Shown here piece after piece: positions 1 to 7,350 of a stretch of 7,754 bases of DNA (position 1 is the first letter of the stretch; the number at the start of each line of letters is the position of its first letter). The notes beneath the pieces are model-generated. The model was not told the origin of the DNA. It searched no databases and was given only the letters and a program-made list of their open reading frames with translations. Origin of the DNA: Rhodospirillaceae bacterium. GTDB taxonomy: Bacteria > Pseudomonadota > Alphaproteobacteria > UBA7985. Both the position numbers and the translations under genes were made by a program. The stretch is from contig PAFB01000077.1 of assembly GCA_002700865.1 (NCBI GenBank), positions 1 to 7,754 on the forward strand, given 5' to 3'.

Positions 1-246
1 GGTGATCTGGCCTCTAGAGTAAAAAGGCGGGTCCAGACCTACTGAGTTCGGTGCCATCGCATAGATGACCGCATGCTCGCAGGGCATTTCGTCGCGCCTG
101 CTAATCTCTTACTTAGGACCAGTACAGGGTCACGTCCACCGTAAAAATGAAGCCTGCACGCAACACTGACCGCGTAATGCCGTCGATTCAATGCGAATTT
201 AGATTTACAAAAATCCTTAAGATGCTATTGCGTAACATTATTTTAT

Positions 247-292
247 GTATTTTCAATCGCGTCGAATCTAGCAAGAACAGGTATTTTCAATC
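247..292. repeat. Perfect 12-bp direct repeat GTATTTTCAATC
   Basis: The 12-mer GTATTTTCAATC occurs at 247-258 and again, without mismatch, at 281-292. The start-to-start distance is 34 bp, a little over three helical turns. Both copies lie in the AT-rich core between 39 and 84 bp upstream of the proposed amidase start. On the minus strand each copy reads GATTGAAAATAC, which contains TTGAAA, a possible -35-like hexamer. The copies could be binding sites for one regulator or chance repetition in AT-rich DNA. Identity and position are seen directly; any function is inferred. Confidence 0.6.
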
Positions 293-316
293 TGTTTGGG
301 AGCGATGCAAGACTTT

Positions 317-322
317 AGAAGG
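317..322 (+). promoter_or_regulatory. Shine-Dalgarno site deciding the amidase start
   Basis: AGAAGG lies 8 nt upstream of GTG at 331. The other in-frame GTG, at 322, begins on the last base of this site, which leaves no spacer. This favours initiation at 331. Confidence 0.5.
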
Positions 323-330
323 TGGCTTCG

Positions 331-1713
331 GTGCCATTCGCATTGATCTACAGCATTCTCAGACTGCCTACGACTGTGCTCCAGACGCTCTTGCGCCCGT
401 CTAAACGCGTGCTTTTTCCGTTGTCGACTTTGCTCCGGTGGGTGACAGCCTGCACGGCTGGCGCGGTCGCCTTGCTGCTTGCGACGTGGAGTTTCTCCCT
501 CGCGCTCGCCCAACCCAGCGTCCGCGATATCCTCGTGGGTAACAGCTACGAGTCCACGCGGATCTCAATCGGCGTCGATCAAACCGTCGCCTACCAGCTT
601 TACGTTCTCAAGTCGCCAGACCGGGTGGTGGTGGATCTGCCAAGTGTCAGCTGGACAATCAGCGGCAACAACCTGCCTCAGCCGGGCGGTATTGTTCGAT
701 CGGTGCGCTATGGCCACCAGTCGGAGACATCGTCGCGGATCATTTTTGATCTGTTTGAACCGGTCTACGTGGCCAATGCCATGCTGGTTGATCCCAGCGG
801 GCGCAACAAACACTCCCTAGAATTGGAGTTCAAACCCCTTAGTGACTACAGCGCAACCTTTGCGCCGGAAACGGGCAGTACGCGTTCTGCATCTCCCGGT
901 CTTGTATCCCTGCCCCCATCCAACGTGCACCTGAACAACCGAACCGAAGCGGCTTCGGCATTGCCCGTGCGCCGTCTCAGCGGCGACCTCCCCATCCCAG
1001 CGCCCCGACCGATGGCACCGCCAAGGGCAGCGGAGAAGCGGGTGATTGTGCTTGATCCCGGTCACGGTGGCAAAGACCCGGGTGCCTCCAAGCACGGTCT
1101 GCGGGAAAAGGATATTACGCTCGCTTCGTCCAAGGAACTGAAATCAGCGCTGGAAGCGACCGGCCGCTACGAAGTCCACCTGACCCGCTCAACCGATACC
1201 TATGTCAAGCTGCGCGACCGTTATGAAATCGGGCGGGAGTTGAACGCGGATCTGTTTATCTCCATGCACGCCGACGCGCATTCCAAGGCTTCCGCCCGCG
1301 GCGCTTCCGTTTACACGCTGTCTGAAAAGGCATCAGACGACGAAGCCGCCGCGCTGGCCAAGCGGGAGAATAAATCTGACATCATTGCGGGGGTTGCGGC
1401 GACGGATAAGTCGGATGTGCTGCTGAATATCCTGCTCGATCTGGCCCAGCGGGAAACCCTGAACTCCTCCGCGCAGGCGGCTGAAATCGTTGGTGAAGAG
1501 CTGTCGAAAACATGGGTGACGAAGGACAAGGCCCACCGGTTCGCCGGGTTTGCTGTGCTCAAGGCTCCGGACATGCCATCACTGCTGCTCGAAATGGGCT
1601 ATCTCACGAACAAGAGCGACGCCAATCTGCTTCGGACCAGGGCCTCCCGCCGGCGCTTGATCGAAGGTATGGTCTTGGCAATTGACCGTTATTTCGCCAC
1701 GCGAGCGCTTTAG
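331..1713 (+). CDS. amiC: N-acetylmuramoyl-L-alanine amidase, AmiC type (AMIN + Amidase_3)
   Basis: Zinc-dependent periplasmic amidase that cleaves the bond between N-acetylmuramic acid and L-alanine in peptidoglycan, typically to split septal wall during division. The N-terminus has a hydrophobic segment ending LALA before Q61, read as a Sec signal; no twin-arginine motif is visible. An AMIN domain, the septum-targeting module, covers about residues 63-160. A Pro/Ser-rich linker reaches about 235, followed by the catalytic domain. Zinc ligands are H245 in LDPGHGG, E259 in LREKD and H313 in SMHADAH; the catalytic glutamate is E421 in LLEMGYLTN. An insert around 330-360 (DEAAALAKRENKSD) matches the regulatory helix position of AmiB/AmiC enzymes, which are activated by EnvC-like LytM factors. 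GTG at 331 is preferred because AGAAGG (317-322) lies 8 nt upstream; GTG at 322 overlaps that site. The N-region before the hydrophobic core is unusually long, so a start near GTG 442 is possible. The PBP1A gene follows on the same strand. Confidence 0.93.
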   Translation: MPFALIYSILRLPTTVLQTLLRPSKRVLFPLSTLLRWVTACTAGAVALLLATWSFSLALAQPSVRDILVGNSYESTRISIGVDQTVAYQLYVLKSPDRVVVDLPSVSWTISGNNLPQPGGIVRSVRYGHQSETSSRIIFDLFEPVYVANAMLVDPSGRNKHSLELEFKPLSDYSATFAPETGSTRSASPGLVSLPPSNVHLNNRTEAASALPVRRLSGDLPIPAPRPMAPPRAAEKRVIVLDPGHGGKDPGASKHGLREKDITLASSKELKSALEATGRYEVHLTRSTDTYVKLRDRYEIGRELNADLFISMHADAHSKASARGASVYTLSEKASDDEAAALAKRENKSDIIAGVAATDKSDVLLNILLDLAQRETLNSSAQAAEIVGEELSKTWVTKDKAHRFAGFAVLKAPDMPSLLLEMGYLTNKSDANLLRTRASRRRLIEGMVLAIDRYFATRAL

Positions 1714-1918
1714 AAAAGTACGCATAACCAGAATTTGGCTCGCTTATCCCCCGCCGTGGGACTTCGCGCCGTCATAAATTCGCGGTAAAAAAGTTACAAA
1801 CCGGCGTTGATGGTGCTGGCGTCCCGCTCGATGGCGCACCAGATGCGTTTTGCACCCCATCAAACCGGCTGTATCGGGTCCGGTAAACGCGCACAAAAAA
1901 GCAGGGCAATAGGACTCA
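1714..1918. other. Intergenic region between the amidase and PBP1A genes
   Basis: 205 bp with no supported gene. I see no strong hairpin followed by a T-run, so there is no evident intrinsic terminator for the amidase, and no good sigma-70 promoter pair. PBP1A translation has an AGGA at 1911-1914, 4 nt before ATG 1919. The two genes may be co-transcribed, but the gap is long enough to hide a promoter I cannot recognise. A short frame starting at 1807 runs into the PBP1A gene out of phase and is not credible. Confidence 0.4.
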
Positions 1919-4477
1919 ATGGTCTCGTTTTTCTACCGCATCATTCGTGTGATGGTCATGACCCTCCTCCTGGGCACGGTAGCTGCTTTTCTGCTGCTGA
2001 CCGGTGGTTGCGGGTACATGTATTACCGATACGGGCACGACCTGCCTGACCATGAAGTGGTTAAGGAATACGAACCCAAGGTTATCACCCGGCTACACGC
2101 TGCTGATGGCTCACTGATGGCTGAGTTTGCCGAGGAACGCCGCTTGTTCATCCCGATTGAACAGGTGCCTGAGCACGTGATTCAGGCCTTTATCTCGGCT
2201 GAGGACAAAGACTTCTACAAGCACGGCGGCGTCGATTTCGTATCGCTGGCAAAAACCATGGTGCGCAACGTCAGCCGGGCGACATCGGGGCAGCGGTTGG
2301 CCGGGGGCTCAACCATCACACAGCAGGTCGCCAAGAACTTCATCACCGGTGATGCCTTTACCGTTGAGCGTAAGATCCGTGAAGCGTTCATTGCGTGGCG
2401 GCTTGAGCGCGATTTGAGCAAGGACGATATCCTTGAACTGTACCTCAATGAGATTTTCTTTGGCCTGCGCGCCTATGGTCTCGCCGAAGCGTCGCTTGCC
2501 TATTACGACAAGGCCGTTGCCGACCTGACGGTCTCTGAGGCTGCCTATCTCGCGTCAGTGATCAAAGGGCCGTCAAACTACGAGCCCGATGACTCGGAGG
2601 AGCTCAAGCGGGGCATGGGACGCCGGGCCTACGTGCTCGATCAGATGGCCGAGAATGGCTACATCACGGCTGAAGAGGCCGAGGAAATGCAGGAAATCGT
2701 TCCCGACTTCGACATCCAGGTCCGCTCCAACGCCGCGGCGACCGACGAAACCGGGTACTTCAGCAATGAGGCGTATCGGCAGTTGAGCGAAACGTACGGG
2801 CCTGCGGTCGTGCGCACAGAAGGACTTTCGGTGCGGACAACCATGGACCCCTCGCTGCAGGAACTGGCGCAGCGCGTACTGCGGGACGGTCTGTTGAGTT
2901 ACGACAGACGCCACGGCTACCGGGGACCTATTGGCTTTGTCGAAACCACGAACTGGCAGGCTGATCTCGCCCGTTTTGAGCCGCCTTATGACATTCTCGA
3001 TTTCCAGCCCGCAGCTGTTCTGGCGTTCGAAGACTCTGGCGCGGTCATTGGTTTCGATGATGGCAGTACAGGAAGACTGCCGATCGAGGGGTATAAGTGG
3101 GCCAAGGTAAAGATCGATGATGATAACGTGGGCCGGACCCCGACTCAGCCCCGCGATGTTTTCGCGCTGGGCGATGTGGTTCTTGTGTCTCCGCGTGGGT
3201 CTGGTGACTTCAACCTCGAACAGACCCCTGAAATCGAAGGCGCGCTGGTCGCGCTGGACCCGCATACAGGCCGCATTCTTGCGCTGGTCGGCGGCTACGC
3301 CTACGACCCCTCACGCGGAGCATTGAACCGGGCAACTCAGGCGGAACGCCAGCCAGGCTCGACCTTCAAGCCCTTCATCTATCTCGCTGCTATGGAACAG
3401 GGTTTTTCACCCAATTCAACGGTCTTGGATAACCCGTGGATCATCCCCGCACGCAACGAGGGCGAAGAAGACTGGCGCCCTCGAAACTATGACGGCACTT
3501 TTTGGGGGCGGCAGCCGCTTTATGCTGGGCTGGAGTGGTCGAGAAACCTGATGACCATTCGATTGGCGAACGAAGTGGGTATGAACCGTGTCGTTGAGAT
3601 TGCACGGGATTTTGGCATTGATGACAATCTCCCCCCCTATCTCGCCGTATCGCTGGGAACGGCTGAAACCACCTTGCTGGATCTGACGACGGCTTACGGG
3701 ATGCTCGTCAACGGTGGGAAACAGATTGAGCCAGCCTTGATCGACCGCGTTCAAGACCGCTATGGCCGCACCTTGTTCCGCCAAGAAAAACGCACTTGCG
3801 TTGACTGCAATCTGGCTGAGGACTGGGAGCGGACGCGCATGCCCGTTGTGTTTGAGCGTGCTGAACAAGTGACGACAGAGCTTGCTGCCTATCACGTTGT
3901 TTCCATGCTGCGCGGCGTTGTTGAACGCGGCACAGCGCAGCGGCGTGTCGGGCAGGTCGTGGATCGGCCCGTCGGGGGCAAGACCGGTACCACGCAGGAC
4001 TCTAAAGACGCCTGGTTCATCGGGTTCTCCCCGGATTTGGTCGTTGGTGTCTACGTGGGCTTTGACCAGCCCCGCTCGCTGGGAAAAAACGAAAGCGGCG
4101 GCAAAGCCGCCTCACCTATCTTCGCGGCCTTCATGAACGAAGCCCTAGCAGGCACCCCGATTACTCAATTCCGTTATCCGGAAGGCGTAAAGTTCTCGAC
4201 CATCGACCCGCGCACCGGCGTGATCGACGTGCGCCGCGTGGCCAGCGATGGCCGGGTCATCGGTGACACTGGCGTGGAGCAGGAGCGCACGGTGCAAGGC
4301 TCACGGGGCACGGGCACCACCACAACGGCAAGCTCAAGCACGGCATCAACCAGTTCGGGGCAAACAACGACGCAAACCCAGCGCTCGTCATCTCCATCTC
4401 AAACGCCCACGACCTCGCCCTCTTCGGGCGGCGAGCAGTCCGGTTCCACCGTTACGTCATCGGACGCGATTTTCTAG
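1919..4477 (+). CDS. mrcA: Bifunctional penicillin-binding protein 1A (GT51 glycosyltransferase / transpeptidase)
   Basis: Class A PBP anchored in the inner membrane. It polymerises lipid II into glycan strands and crosslinks the stem peptides. One transmembrane anchor lies at about residues 10-36. The GT51 domain (about 60-230) has the catalytic glutamate E95 in SAEDKDFY, GGSTITQQ at 129-136 and the segment from R151 K152 to the NEIFFG ending at 182. A linker of about 100 residues (about 330-440) resembles the OB-like insert of PBP1A. The transpeptidase has all three motifs: S481-T-F-K484, S541-R-N543 and K688-T-G690. A CxxC pair (C627, C630) lies inside the transpeptidase region. The last ~60 residues (about 790-852) are a Ser/Thr tail in which over half the residues are S or T. 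The length (852) is normal for alphaproteobacterial PBP1A. ATG 1919 has AGGA 4 nt upstream. In many relatives prfB follows this gene; here a convergent moaD does. Confidence 0.96.
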   Translation: MVSFFYRIIRVMVMTLLLGTVAAFLLLTGGCGYMYYRYGHDLPDHEVVKEYEPKVITRLHAADGSLMAEFAEERRLFIPIEQVPEHVIQAFISAEDKDFYKHGGVDFVSLAKTMVRNVSRATSGQRLAGGSTITQQVAKNFITGDAFTVERKIREAFIAWRLERDLSKDDILELYLNEIFFGLRAYGLAEASLAYYDKAVADLTVSEAAYLASVIKGPSNYEPDDSEELKRGMGRRAYVLDQMAENGYITAEEAEEMQEIVPDFDIQVRSNAAATDETGYFSNEAYRQLSETYGPAVVRTEGLSVRTTMDPSLQELAQRVLRDGLLSYDRRHGYRGPIGFVETTNWQADLARFEPPYDILDFQPAAVLAFEDSGAVIGFDDGSTGRLPIEGYKWAKVKIDDDNVGRTPTQPRDVFALGDVVLVSPRGSGDFNLEQTPEIEGALVALDPHTGRILALVGGYAYDPSRGALNRATQAERQPGSTFKPFIYLAAMEQGFSPNSTVLDNPWIIPARNEGEEDWRPRNYDGTFWGRQPLYAGLEWSRNLMTIRLANEVGMNRVVEIARDFGIDDNLPPYLAVSLGTAETTLLDLTTAYGMLVNGGKQIEPALIDRVQDRYGRTLFRQEKRTCVDCNLAEDWERTRMPVVFERAEQVTTELAAYHVVSMLRGVVERGTAQRRVGQVVDRPVGGKTGTTQDSKDAWFIGFSPDLVVGVYVGFDQPRSLGKNESGGKAASPIFAAFMNEALAGTPITQFRYPEGVKFSTIDPRTGVIDVRRVASDGRVIGDTGVEQERTVQGSRGTGTTTTASSSTASTSSGQTTTQTQRSSSPSQTPTTSPSSGGEQSGSTVTSSDAIF

Positions 4478-4530
4478 CTTGGTTGAAGGAGCCCATGAGC
4501 GGGTTGGCGGGGTGTCCGGCGAGGAAGTCT

Positions 4531-4785
4531 TCAGCCGCCCGTAACCGGCGGAAACACGGCAACTTCATCACCGGGATGAATCAGTGTTTCTGGTTCGGCA
4601 AATTCCTGATTCACCGCGACGCGCAGGCGCGACCGCTGCTGTTCCAGTAAAGCATGGGCTGGGCTCTGGCTTGGCAACCAGTCCAGCAGCTCAGCAACCG
4701 TAAACGGCACCTTTGGCAAGGTCAGGCTTTCTTCATCGATGCCAATTTGCGTGCGAACCCACGCGAAATAGAGCAAACGGATCAT
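4531..4785 (-). CDS. moaD: MoaD, molybdopterin synthase sulfur-carrier (small) subunit
   Basis: Ubiquitin-like sulfur carrier of 84 residues. Its C-terminal Gly-Gly is adenylated and converted to a thiocarboxylate, which supplies sulfur to the MoaE subunit to turn precursor Z (cPMP) into molybdopterin in the cytoplasm. The protein opens MIRLLYFAWVR, typical of alphaproteobacterial MoaD, and ends DEVAVFPPVTGG, with the required diglycine as the last two residues before TGA. I chose the ATG at 4785 because AAGGA lies about 7 nt upstream on the minus strand and the length matches the family. An upstream in-frame ATG at 4866 would add 27 residues unlike MoaD and would lie upstream of the candidate promoter. 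The gene is convergent with PBP1A (53 bp apart). moaE, often immediately downstream, is not present in that position, and pgsA, often upstream, is also absent. Confidence 0.92.
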   Translation of the reverse strand: MIRLLYFAWVRTQIGIDEESLTLPKVPFTVAELLDWLPSQSPAHALLEQQRSRLRVAVNQEFAEPETLIHPGDEVAVFPPVTGG

Positions 4786-4849
4786 CACAAATCCTTCAGC
4801 AACACTTTTTACGTCGAACTGGCCCGTTTTTCGCCACGCTCTCCGCCCA

Positions 4850-4858
4850 TCTATAGCA
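4850..4858 (-). promoter_or_regulatory. Candidate extended -10 promoter for moaD
   Basis: On the minus strand this reads TGCTATAGA: a TGn extension followed by TATAGA, which matches TATAAT at four of six positions. No good -35 hexamer lies 16-18 bp upstream, as is common for extended -10 promoters. Transcription would begin near 4842 and leave a leader of about 57 nt before the moaD ATG. This also argues against the longer 4866 start. Confidence 0.4.
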
Positions 4859-4915
4859 AACCTCATTTAATGCCTTATTCGTGAATTCGAAGGGGTGAAA
4901 TGCGACCTCGCGGCA

Positions 4916-4944
4916 TTGGGAAACCGGCTCAAAGAGCCTAAATA
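4916..4944 (+). promoter_or_regulatory. Candidate sigma-70-like promoter for the TPR/membrane protein operon
   Basis: TTGGGA (4916-4921) and TAAATA (4939-4944) are separated by exactly 17 bp. The -35 matches TTGACA at four positions and the -10 matches TATAAT at three, so this is a weak candidate. It lies 68 bp upstream of the start codon at 5012. The spacer contains the dyad described separately. Confidence 0.33.
4926..4938. repeat. Short inverted repeat GGCTC-AAA-GAGCC in the putative promoter spacer
   Basis: Perfect 5-bp arms (GGCTC at 4926-4930, GAGCC at 4934-4938) around AAA. The dyad sits wholly between the proposed -35 and -10, a position where a bound repressor or MerR-like activator would act. 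The 7-mer CGGCTCA at 4925-4931 recurs at 4956-4962, 31 bp on, and the second copy is part of an imperfect dyad CGGC-TCAG-GCCG (4956-4967). The arms are short, so chance is a real alternative. Confidence 0.45.
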
Positions 4945-5011
4945 GAACAAAATGACGGCTCAGGCCGATAAGACCTTCGGGCGCGACAACTAAAGGGATA
5001 CGGGGACGAGC

Positions 5012-7264
5012 ATGCCGACGGGGTACCGTGCATCAATAATTCTTTGGCTACAGCAGATCCTGAAAACGGTTGCCGTCGCGATGCTGGTTGTGTCCCTCGC
5101 CGCCACAGTCCCAGTCGCCAAAGCTCAGACCGAACGCCCTGCTGACCGCCTTTCTGAGCAGGAGCGGCGGATCAACGGCCTGGTTAAAACCGGCCGGGCC
5201 ATGCTGACAAATCAACAATATGCCCGCGCCTACAAGCACTTCCTGACCTATGCGCGCCAAGAACCGGATGAGGCGCGGCTGTACCGCTGGCTGGTGCTCA
5301 GCAGTCTTTATGCTGATCGCAAAGATGCGCTGACCGAATTGATGCTTGATGCCTCCGAGCAGAGCGCCCCCACGACCAAGCTACCCTTTGACCCCAATCT
5401 CGCCGACTATGCGCTGGCCGAGCTGGCCATGTCGGAGGGCAATATTGATGCAGTCCGCAATCTGCTTGAGGACTTTCCATCACGAAATGCACCGTCGCCA
5501 GTTTTGGTGCTGCAAGGACAAGTGGCGCTGCTTGAAAGCGATTTTGTCGAAGCTGACCGATTGGCCGAACTGGCGCAACGCCGGGATGCCAACGACCCGG
5601 AGGCAAACCGACTGGCGCAAACGGCTTCTGGTCTGAACGCCATGACGCAGGAATTGGGCCGCGTGGTGTTGGACCCGGCGGGGTACGATTTCCTCGACAT
5701 GACGGAGACAGAAGTCTTCGCCGCCGCGCTGCTGCTGCCTTACCAACCCGCCATTCTGCAAGAAGAAGTCGGCACGCAACTCATCGAAGCCTACTTGAGC
5801 ATTGGCAGTCGAAACCCAGAACTTCGCCTGCTGATCGACGTGTTCAGGCAACTGACGGATTTGAGCAACGGCGGGGTCGAAGGGCTGATGACCATCGACG
5901 CCAACGTAAACGAGTTGGCGGCAAAGTCGCCGGATTTTGCTGAGTCGGCGAGTTTTCTGCAGGTGTTGGAACTCATTGGCCGTTTCTGGCTGGCCGTGCG
6001 GGAGTATGACCGGGCCTATGATACCTTTGACCAGATACAGCGGATCCAAGAGCAGCGCGGGGATGCCACCGCTCAATCCTGTACCCTGGTGGTTCTGGGG
6101 CGGACAGCGACGCTGATGGGACGGCGCGATGACGCCAAGAATTTCCGTGACTCTGCGCGGGAAATCACTGAAGCCGAGGCGCAGAAAACCCGTGCTGAGT
6201 TGGTGCGTCCCTGGGGTCAGTTTTGGCCGTTTATCGGGGTTGCTGCACTGGCCGTGCTGACGCTCTTGTCGCTGGTTGGCTCACGGATCATCGCACCAAC
6301 GCTGATCACGCCCCTGCGCCAGCAGGCTCCGCAAACCGCGCGGATGCTGTCCAACCAAACCACCCGGCGCGTCTGGGTCGCGGGGCTGTATTTTGTTGCG
6401 ACACTGGTGCTGATGTTGGCGGTAATGGCCGCGATCAGTCTTGGCCTGCTACTGCTCGACTGGGCTGCGGTTGAGGTCTTCAAGTGGCGGGACAGCACGC
6501 TGGTCTACAACAGCCTTTACGAGTGGACCGACGCCCCGCGTCTGGCCTCTGTTTCAGCAGGGTTCGCACTGATGGCGGCATCAGTGGCGATCATTGCCTT
6601 TGCCAGCACAGGCCAGCAAGACGCCAATGACGTCGCTGAGCGGATCGACACCAAAATGCGCACGGGCGGCAGCTTGGAGGCCTTTGTTTCCGCTGTGGCA
6701 ACCGGACCAGCGAGTGCGCTGCAGGCACGGAACCCGGCCCTGACCGCGCGTGCCAAAGCTGTAACGGCCAGAGGCATTCCGGGCTGGATATTTCCCTTTG
6801 CTCTCAGCCCCCTTCTGTTTGCCGGGGGCGTGCTGTTGCTGGGTGGTGTTCTGACAGGCTACCGCTACCTGCCCACGCCAGACCAACCGACCCCGCCCCT
6901 GTGCGACCCCGACACTTACGTTCCGCCGCCCTTCCTGCAAGCCAGCCAGCAGACGCCGCAGCAACAACAGAGCCAAGCACCCATGGCCGCAGAGGGCGAA
7001 GGCGAAACCGGTTTGGATGTATCTGACAGCGAAGTCCCCGATGGTGCCCTTGACGATCTGCTGAATGAGCAGTCCGTTGGCGGTCTGGATGACGCCGGTG
7101 ATCCGCTGGATTATTACACCGGACTGCCCGATCGGCAGTTCAACATAGACCGCACAACAACCCTCGAACAAAACCGGGCCAGATCAGGCTCCTATCTGCT
7201 GGATGACACGGGTCTGAGACCCAGACAATCTGTACCGGAGCGATACCGTGGACGGTGGGACTGA
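5012..7264 (+). CDS. Uncharacterised TPR-like periplasmic/membrane protein with four transmembrane helices
   Basis: I do not recognise a named family for this 750-residue protein. An N-terminal hydrophobic segment ends VAKA before Q39, a good Sec signal peptide. Residues about 50-200 form TPR-like helical pairs, with alanine at helix-packing positions, for example YARAYKHFLTYARQEPDEA. A second TPR-like pair lies at about 325-395 (REYDRAYDTFDQIQ). Four hydrophobic helices follow at about 404-423, 454-482, 511-531 and 592-614. Arg/Lys-rich loops at 425-453 and 535-590 look cytoplasmic, so the TPR domain, the 483-510 loop and the C-terminal tail should be periplasmic. The tail (617-750) has proline-, glutamine- and acid-rich stretches and ends in an Arg-rich segment. 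ATG 5012 has GGGGA at 5002-5006. A MoxR ATPase gene follows after 86 bp, so it is probably a membrane partner of a MoxR system, loosely comparable with the TPR proteins of Bat operons. That role is inference. Confidence 0.88.
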   Translation: MPTGYRASIILWLQQILKTVAVAMLVVSLAATVPVAKAQTERPADRLSEQERRINGLVKTGRAMLTNQQYARAYKHFLTYARQEPDEARLYRWLVLSSLYADRKDALTELMLDASEQSAPTTKLPFDPNLADYALAELAMSEGNIDAVRNLLEDFPSRNAPSPVLVLQGQVALLESDFVEADRLAELAQRRDANDPEANRLAQTASGLNAMTQELGRVVLDPAGYDFLDMTETEVFAAALLLPYQPAILQEEVGTQLIEAYLSIGSRNPELRLLIDVFRQLTDLSNGGVEGLMTIDANVNELAAKSPDFAESASFLQVLELIGRFWLAVREYDRAYDTFDQIQRIQEQRGDATAQSCTLVVLGRTATLMGRRDDAKNFRDSAREITEAEAQKTRAELVRPWGQFWPFIGVAALAVLTLLSLVGSRIIAPTLITPLRQQAPQTARMLSNQTTRRVWVAGLYFVATLVLMLAVMAAISLGLLLLDWAAVEVFKWRDSTLVYNSLYEWTDAPRLASVSAGFALMAASVAIIAFASTGQQDANDVAERIDTKMRTGGSLEAFVSAVATGPASALQARNPALTARAKAVTARGIPGWIFPFALSPLLFAGGVLLLGGVLTGYRYLPTPDQPTPPLCDPDTYVPPPFLQASQQTPQQQQSQAPMAAEGEGETGLDVSDSEVPDGALDDLLNEQSVGGLDDAGDPLDYYTGLPDRQFNIDRTTTLEQNRARSGSYLLDDTGLRPRQSVPERYRGRWD

Positions 7265-7350
7265 CCCTTGGTGCTCCCCCGGCCCAGCTCTACTCTGCTC
7301 TGAACCAAACCAAATTCTGCGCCCACGCAAAAAAGCAAAGACGAAACAGT

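Larger units (their letters stand above)
1..330. other. Non-coding left flank with an AT-rich core, probable upstream regulatory region
   Basis: No reading frame here has both a plausible ribosome binding site and recognisable protein content. The stretch from about 190 to 300 is clearly richer in A and T than the rest of the window, as expected for a promoter region serving the amidase and perhaps a gene leaving the window to the left. I could not settle on a convincing -35/-10 pair: TTGCGT at 228-233 followed by TATTTT at 248-253 has a spacer of only 14 bp. In many alphaproteobacteria the gene divergent from this amidase is rne (RNase E), so 1-190 could be its leader on the minus strand. 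That is inference from general synteny, and no RNase E coding sequence is visible here. Confidence 0.4.

Noticed and set aside
12..19. 8-bp palindrome CTCTAGAG
   Set aside because: Too short and without context to call a regulatory or recombination site.
147..404. 85-codon frame on the plus strand in the upstream region
   Set aside because: It has no Shine-Dalgarno, crosses the AT-rich promoter region, overlaps the amidase N-terminus out of phase and has no recognisable protein features.
2573..3265. 230-codon frame on the minus strand
   Set aside because: It lies wholly antisense to the PBP1A gene, whose motifs are intact in the plus frame. It is a by-product of GC-rich codon use.
3416..3895. 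159-codon frame on the minus strand
   Set aside because: Antisense to the PBP1A transpeptidase domain; no start signal or family resemblance.
4478..4530. Possible bidirectional terminator between the convergent PBP1A and moaD genes
   Set aside because: I looked for a GC-rich hairpin with a T-run on either strand and found none convincing.
4786..4866. 27-residue N-terminal extension of MoaD from ATG 4866
   Set aside because: It would make MoaD longer than the family, lies across the candidate -10, and the ATG at 4785 has a good Shine-Dalgarno.
4654..4884. 76-codon frame on the plus strand opposite moaD
   Set aside because: Most of it is antisense to moaD and its promoter, and it lacks a ribosome binding site.
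5480..6076. 198-codon frame on the minus strand
   Set aside because: Antisense to the 750-residue protein gene; composition is that of a shadow frame, rich in Arg, Gln and His.
6581..7171. 196-codon frame on the minus strand
   Set aside because: Antisense to the membrane part and tail of the 750-residue protein; no credible product.
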